Below, in pieces: positions 62,542 through 64,000 of a stretch of 64,000 nt of DNA (the first letter of the stretch is position 1; each line of letters starts with the position of its first letter). A model generated the notes under the pieces. It was not told where the DNA came from and searched no databases. It saw nothing but the letters and a program-made list of their open reading frames with translations. Position numbers and translations under genes: made by a program. The DNA lies in NCBI RefSeq assembly GCF_013393905.1, contig NZ_CP040272.1, positions 5,700,001 through 5,764,000 of the forward strand. The letters are read 5' to 3'. The DNA is from Nostoc sp. C052 (lineage in GTDB: Bacteria; Cyanobacteriota; Cyanobacteriia; Cyanobacteriales; Nostocaceae).

Positions 62542-63864
62542 TCAAACTAAACGCACAAATTTATTTTTCCCAACTTGTAAAACTTTACCTTGTAACTGGG
62601 CGGGAGCATCGAAAGTGATATCAGCATCAGTGATGCGATCGCCATCTAAACGCACTCCCCCTTCTTGAATTTTCCGCTTTCCTTCGCCTGTACTTTTGCA
62701 CAAGCCAGTGACATTGAGAATATACGCTAACTTCGTAGGAAACTGTTGTACGCCAGAAGAAAGAGAGAATTCTGGAACTGCACCTTCCTTGCCACCGCTT
62801 TGGGCTGCTTCTTTTGCTTCTTGGGCTGCGGTTTCGCCGTGGTACTGCTTGACAACTTCATAAGCTAAGAGTGTTTGGCGATCGCGCGGATTTTCTGGCA
62901 GTTGATCCAAAGGTAAATTTGTCAACAGTTCAAAATACTGTTCAAGTAGATGATCGGGAACTCCTTGTAACTTTTGGTACTTTTGCCCTGGGTGTTCTGA
63001 CAATCCGATATAATTACCTAAAGACTTGGACATTTTTTGCACTCCATCTGTGCCAATTAGAATTGGCAGCAGCATCCCAAATTGTGGCTTTTGTCCAAAA
63101 TGACGCTGCAAATCTCTGCCTACAGCAATGTTAAATTTCTGATCGGTTCCTCCTAATTCCACATCTGCCTCAACTGCAACCGAATCAAAACCTTGCATTA
63201 ACGGGTACAGGAACTCATGGATAAAAATCGGATTCTCTTTTTTATAGCGATCGGCAAATCCTTCTTTCGCTAACATCTGCCCCACCGTCATCGTGGAGAG
63301 TAACTCCAAAATTTTCTCTAAGTTTAGTTCAGAGAGCCATTCGGAGTTATAGCGCACCTCTAACCTTCCTGGTGTGTCAAAATCCAAGATAGGACGTACT
63401 TGGTCAAGATAAGTCTGAGCATTTTGTGCGACATCTGCTTCTGTAAGCTGACGACGCACTTCAGATTTACCAGTTGGATCGCCAATACGCGCTGTAAAAT
63501 CGCCAATAATTAAAACTGCTGTATGTCCTGCATCTTGAAATCCTCGCAGTTTTCGTACTGGTATGCTATGACCAAGATGAATATCAGTACCAGTAGGGTC
63601 AATCCCTAATTTGACCCTCAAAGGTTGATTTGTAGTTAGTAATAGCCTTTCTAGACTTTCGCTGTTAACATCAACTGATTGTGGGAAAACTTCTACTACA
63701 CCACGACGCAGCCAAGCAAAATCTTGCTCTTTAGTAAGAGATTCACTACTAGTTATGCTTTCTACTCTAGAAGTTAAGTTGGTTATATTCACTGGCAATT
63801 TATCCACTTTCTCATCCGCCAAACTACTATAATTGCAAAAAACTAACCGCCTTGCTTCAACCAA
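62542..63864 (-). CDS. tyrS: Tyrosyl-tRNA synthetase
   Basis: Class I aminoacyl-tRNA synthetase that charges tRNA-Tyr. Motifs: GIDPTGTDIHLGHSIPVRKL (HIGH-like HLGHS), the KMSKS loop (VQKMSKSLGNYI), and a C-terminal S4 domain (CKSTGEGKRKIQEGGVRL). The start is uncertain. No ATG exists before the conserved region (FAWLRRGVVEVFP). The frame opens at a TTG at 63864; GTG or TTG codons nearer the conserved part are equally possible, so up to about 45 residues at the N-terminus may not be real. pyrF and the hypothetical gene follow in an operon-like row. Confidence 0.92.
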   Translation of the reverse strand: MVEARRLVFCNYSSLADEKVDKLPVNITNLTSRVESITSSESLTKEQDFAWLRRGVVEVFPQSVDVNSESLERLLLTTNQPLRVKLGIDPTGTDIHLGHSIPVRKLRGFQDAGHTAVLIIGDFTARIGDPTGKSEVRRQLTEADVAQNAQTYLDQVRPILDFDTPGRLEVRYNSEWLSELNLEKILELLSTMTVGQMLAKEGFADRYKKENPIFIHEFLYPLMQGFDSVAVEADVELGGTDQKFNIAVGRDLQRHFGQKPQFGMLLPILIGTDGVQKMSKSLGNYIGLSEHPGQKYQKLQGVPDHLLEQYFELLTNLPLDQLPENPRDRQTLLAYEVVKQYHGETAAQEAKEAAQSGGKEGAVPEFSLSSGVQQFPTKLAYILNVTGLCKSTGEGKRKIQEGGVRLDGDRITDADITFDAPAQLQGKVLQVGKNKFVRLV

Positions 63865-63905
63865 TCAATTACAGTTCAATTTACAAGTGAGGAAGTGAAA
63901 TAGCC

Positions 63906-64000
63906 GTGTCATCGTCTAGTGCTTTGGGAGATAAAAAGCCACAGGATCGGGCTTCATCAGGTTTTGAGTTTTTGAAAGGAGTCGGTCAGGTAACTGGCGG
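63906..64000 (+). CDS. 5' end of an unidentified gene (runs off window)
   Basis: An open frame from a GTG at 63906 to the right edge, 31 codons, divergent from tyrS. GAGGAAGTG about ten bases before the GTG is a good ribosome site. The start is Ser-rich and polar (SSSSALGDKKPQDRASSG) and leads to FEFLKGVGQVTG. Too short to identify. Confidence 0.4.
   Translation, partial: MSSSSALGDKKPQDRASSGFEFLKGVGQVTG

Overview
The window is cyanobacterial chromosome and most likely comes from a filamentous, nitrogen-fixing Nostoc/Anabaena-type organism. Evidence: many copies of the GCGATCGC octamer (HIP1), a photosystem I cluster (psaF-psaJ-psaL), the global nitrogen regulator ntcA with an NtcA box in front of it, a Tic22 homologue, DUF3084, DUF3146 and DUF370 genes, and many short heptamer-type tandem repeats (CCCCATT, AACTCCT, ACTCAGC families) of the kind common in Nostocales. 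I saw no transposase, CRISPR array, rRNA or prophage. There is one tRNA.

Layout. 1-2851 holds the N-terminal 950 codons of mfd, which carries three in-frame repeat-derived insertions. 3093-5670 holds a CNNM/CorC-type membrane protein and an aldo/keto reductase. 6058-11985 is a dimodular NRPS (A-PCP-C-A-PCP-TE) preceded by 1.6 kb of AT-rich non-coding DNA. 13623-30586 is an exopolysaccharide locus: polyprenyl sugar-phosphate transferase, Wzx-type flippase, GT2, Wzy-type polymerase, GT4, nucleotide-sugar dehydrogenase, GT4, Wzc-type tyrosine autokinase, a secreted beta-helix protein and a Wza-type export protein. Together these can start a lipid-linked repeat unit, flip it, polymerise it and export it. 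By eye I found no HIP1 octamer from about 11.8 to 25.0 kb, so this block differs in composition from its flanks.

31109-37628 is core housekeeping: an ABC ATPase, hisB, fabI, ntcA, DUF3084, a YqgF-like protein and DUF3146. 37937-42961 is mixed: a membrane protein, an aldo/keto reductase, a GNAT, a hexapeptide acyltransferase and a cytochrome P450. 43152-44413 is a ParA-type ATPase plus a coiled-coil partner ending in a Trp-containing acidic tail, which I read as an McdA/McdB carboxysome-positioning pair. 44630-52743 holds pdhB, secD-secF, a small membrane protein, a GNAT overlapping a degenerate histidine kinase, tsaC, prmC and a Tic22-like gene.

After tRNA-Pro(UGG) come a second GNAT, an ACT-domain protein, an alpha/beta hydrolase, tsaD, psaF-psaJ-psaL, gmk with a RemA/DUF370 gene upstream, a hypothetical gene, pyrF, tyrS, and a partial gene running off the right edge.

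Most interesting items: the repeat insertions inside mfd, the McdAB-like pair, the NRPS that appears to have lost its first condensation domain, a run of hairpins at 52.98-53.09 kb that may be an undescribed structured RNA, a small palindromic MITE-like element between gmk and the DUF370 gene, and several palindromic candidate operators. All calls come from reading the sequence; no database search was run.
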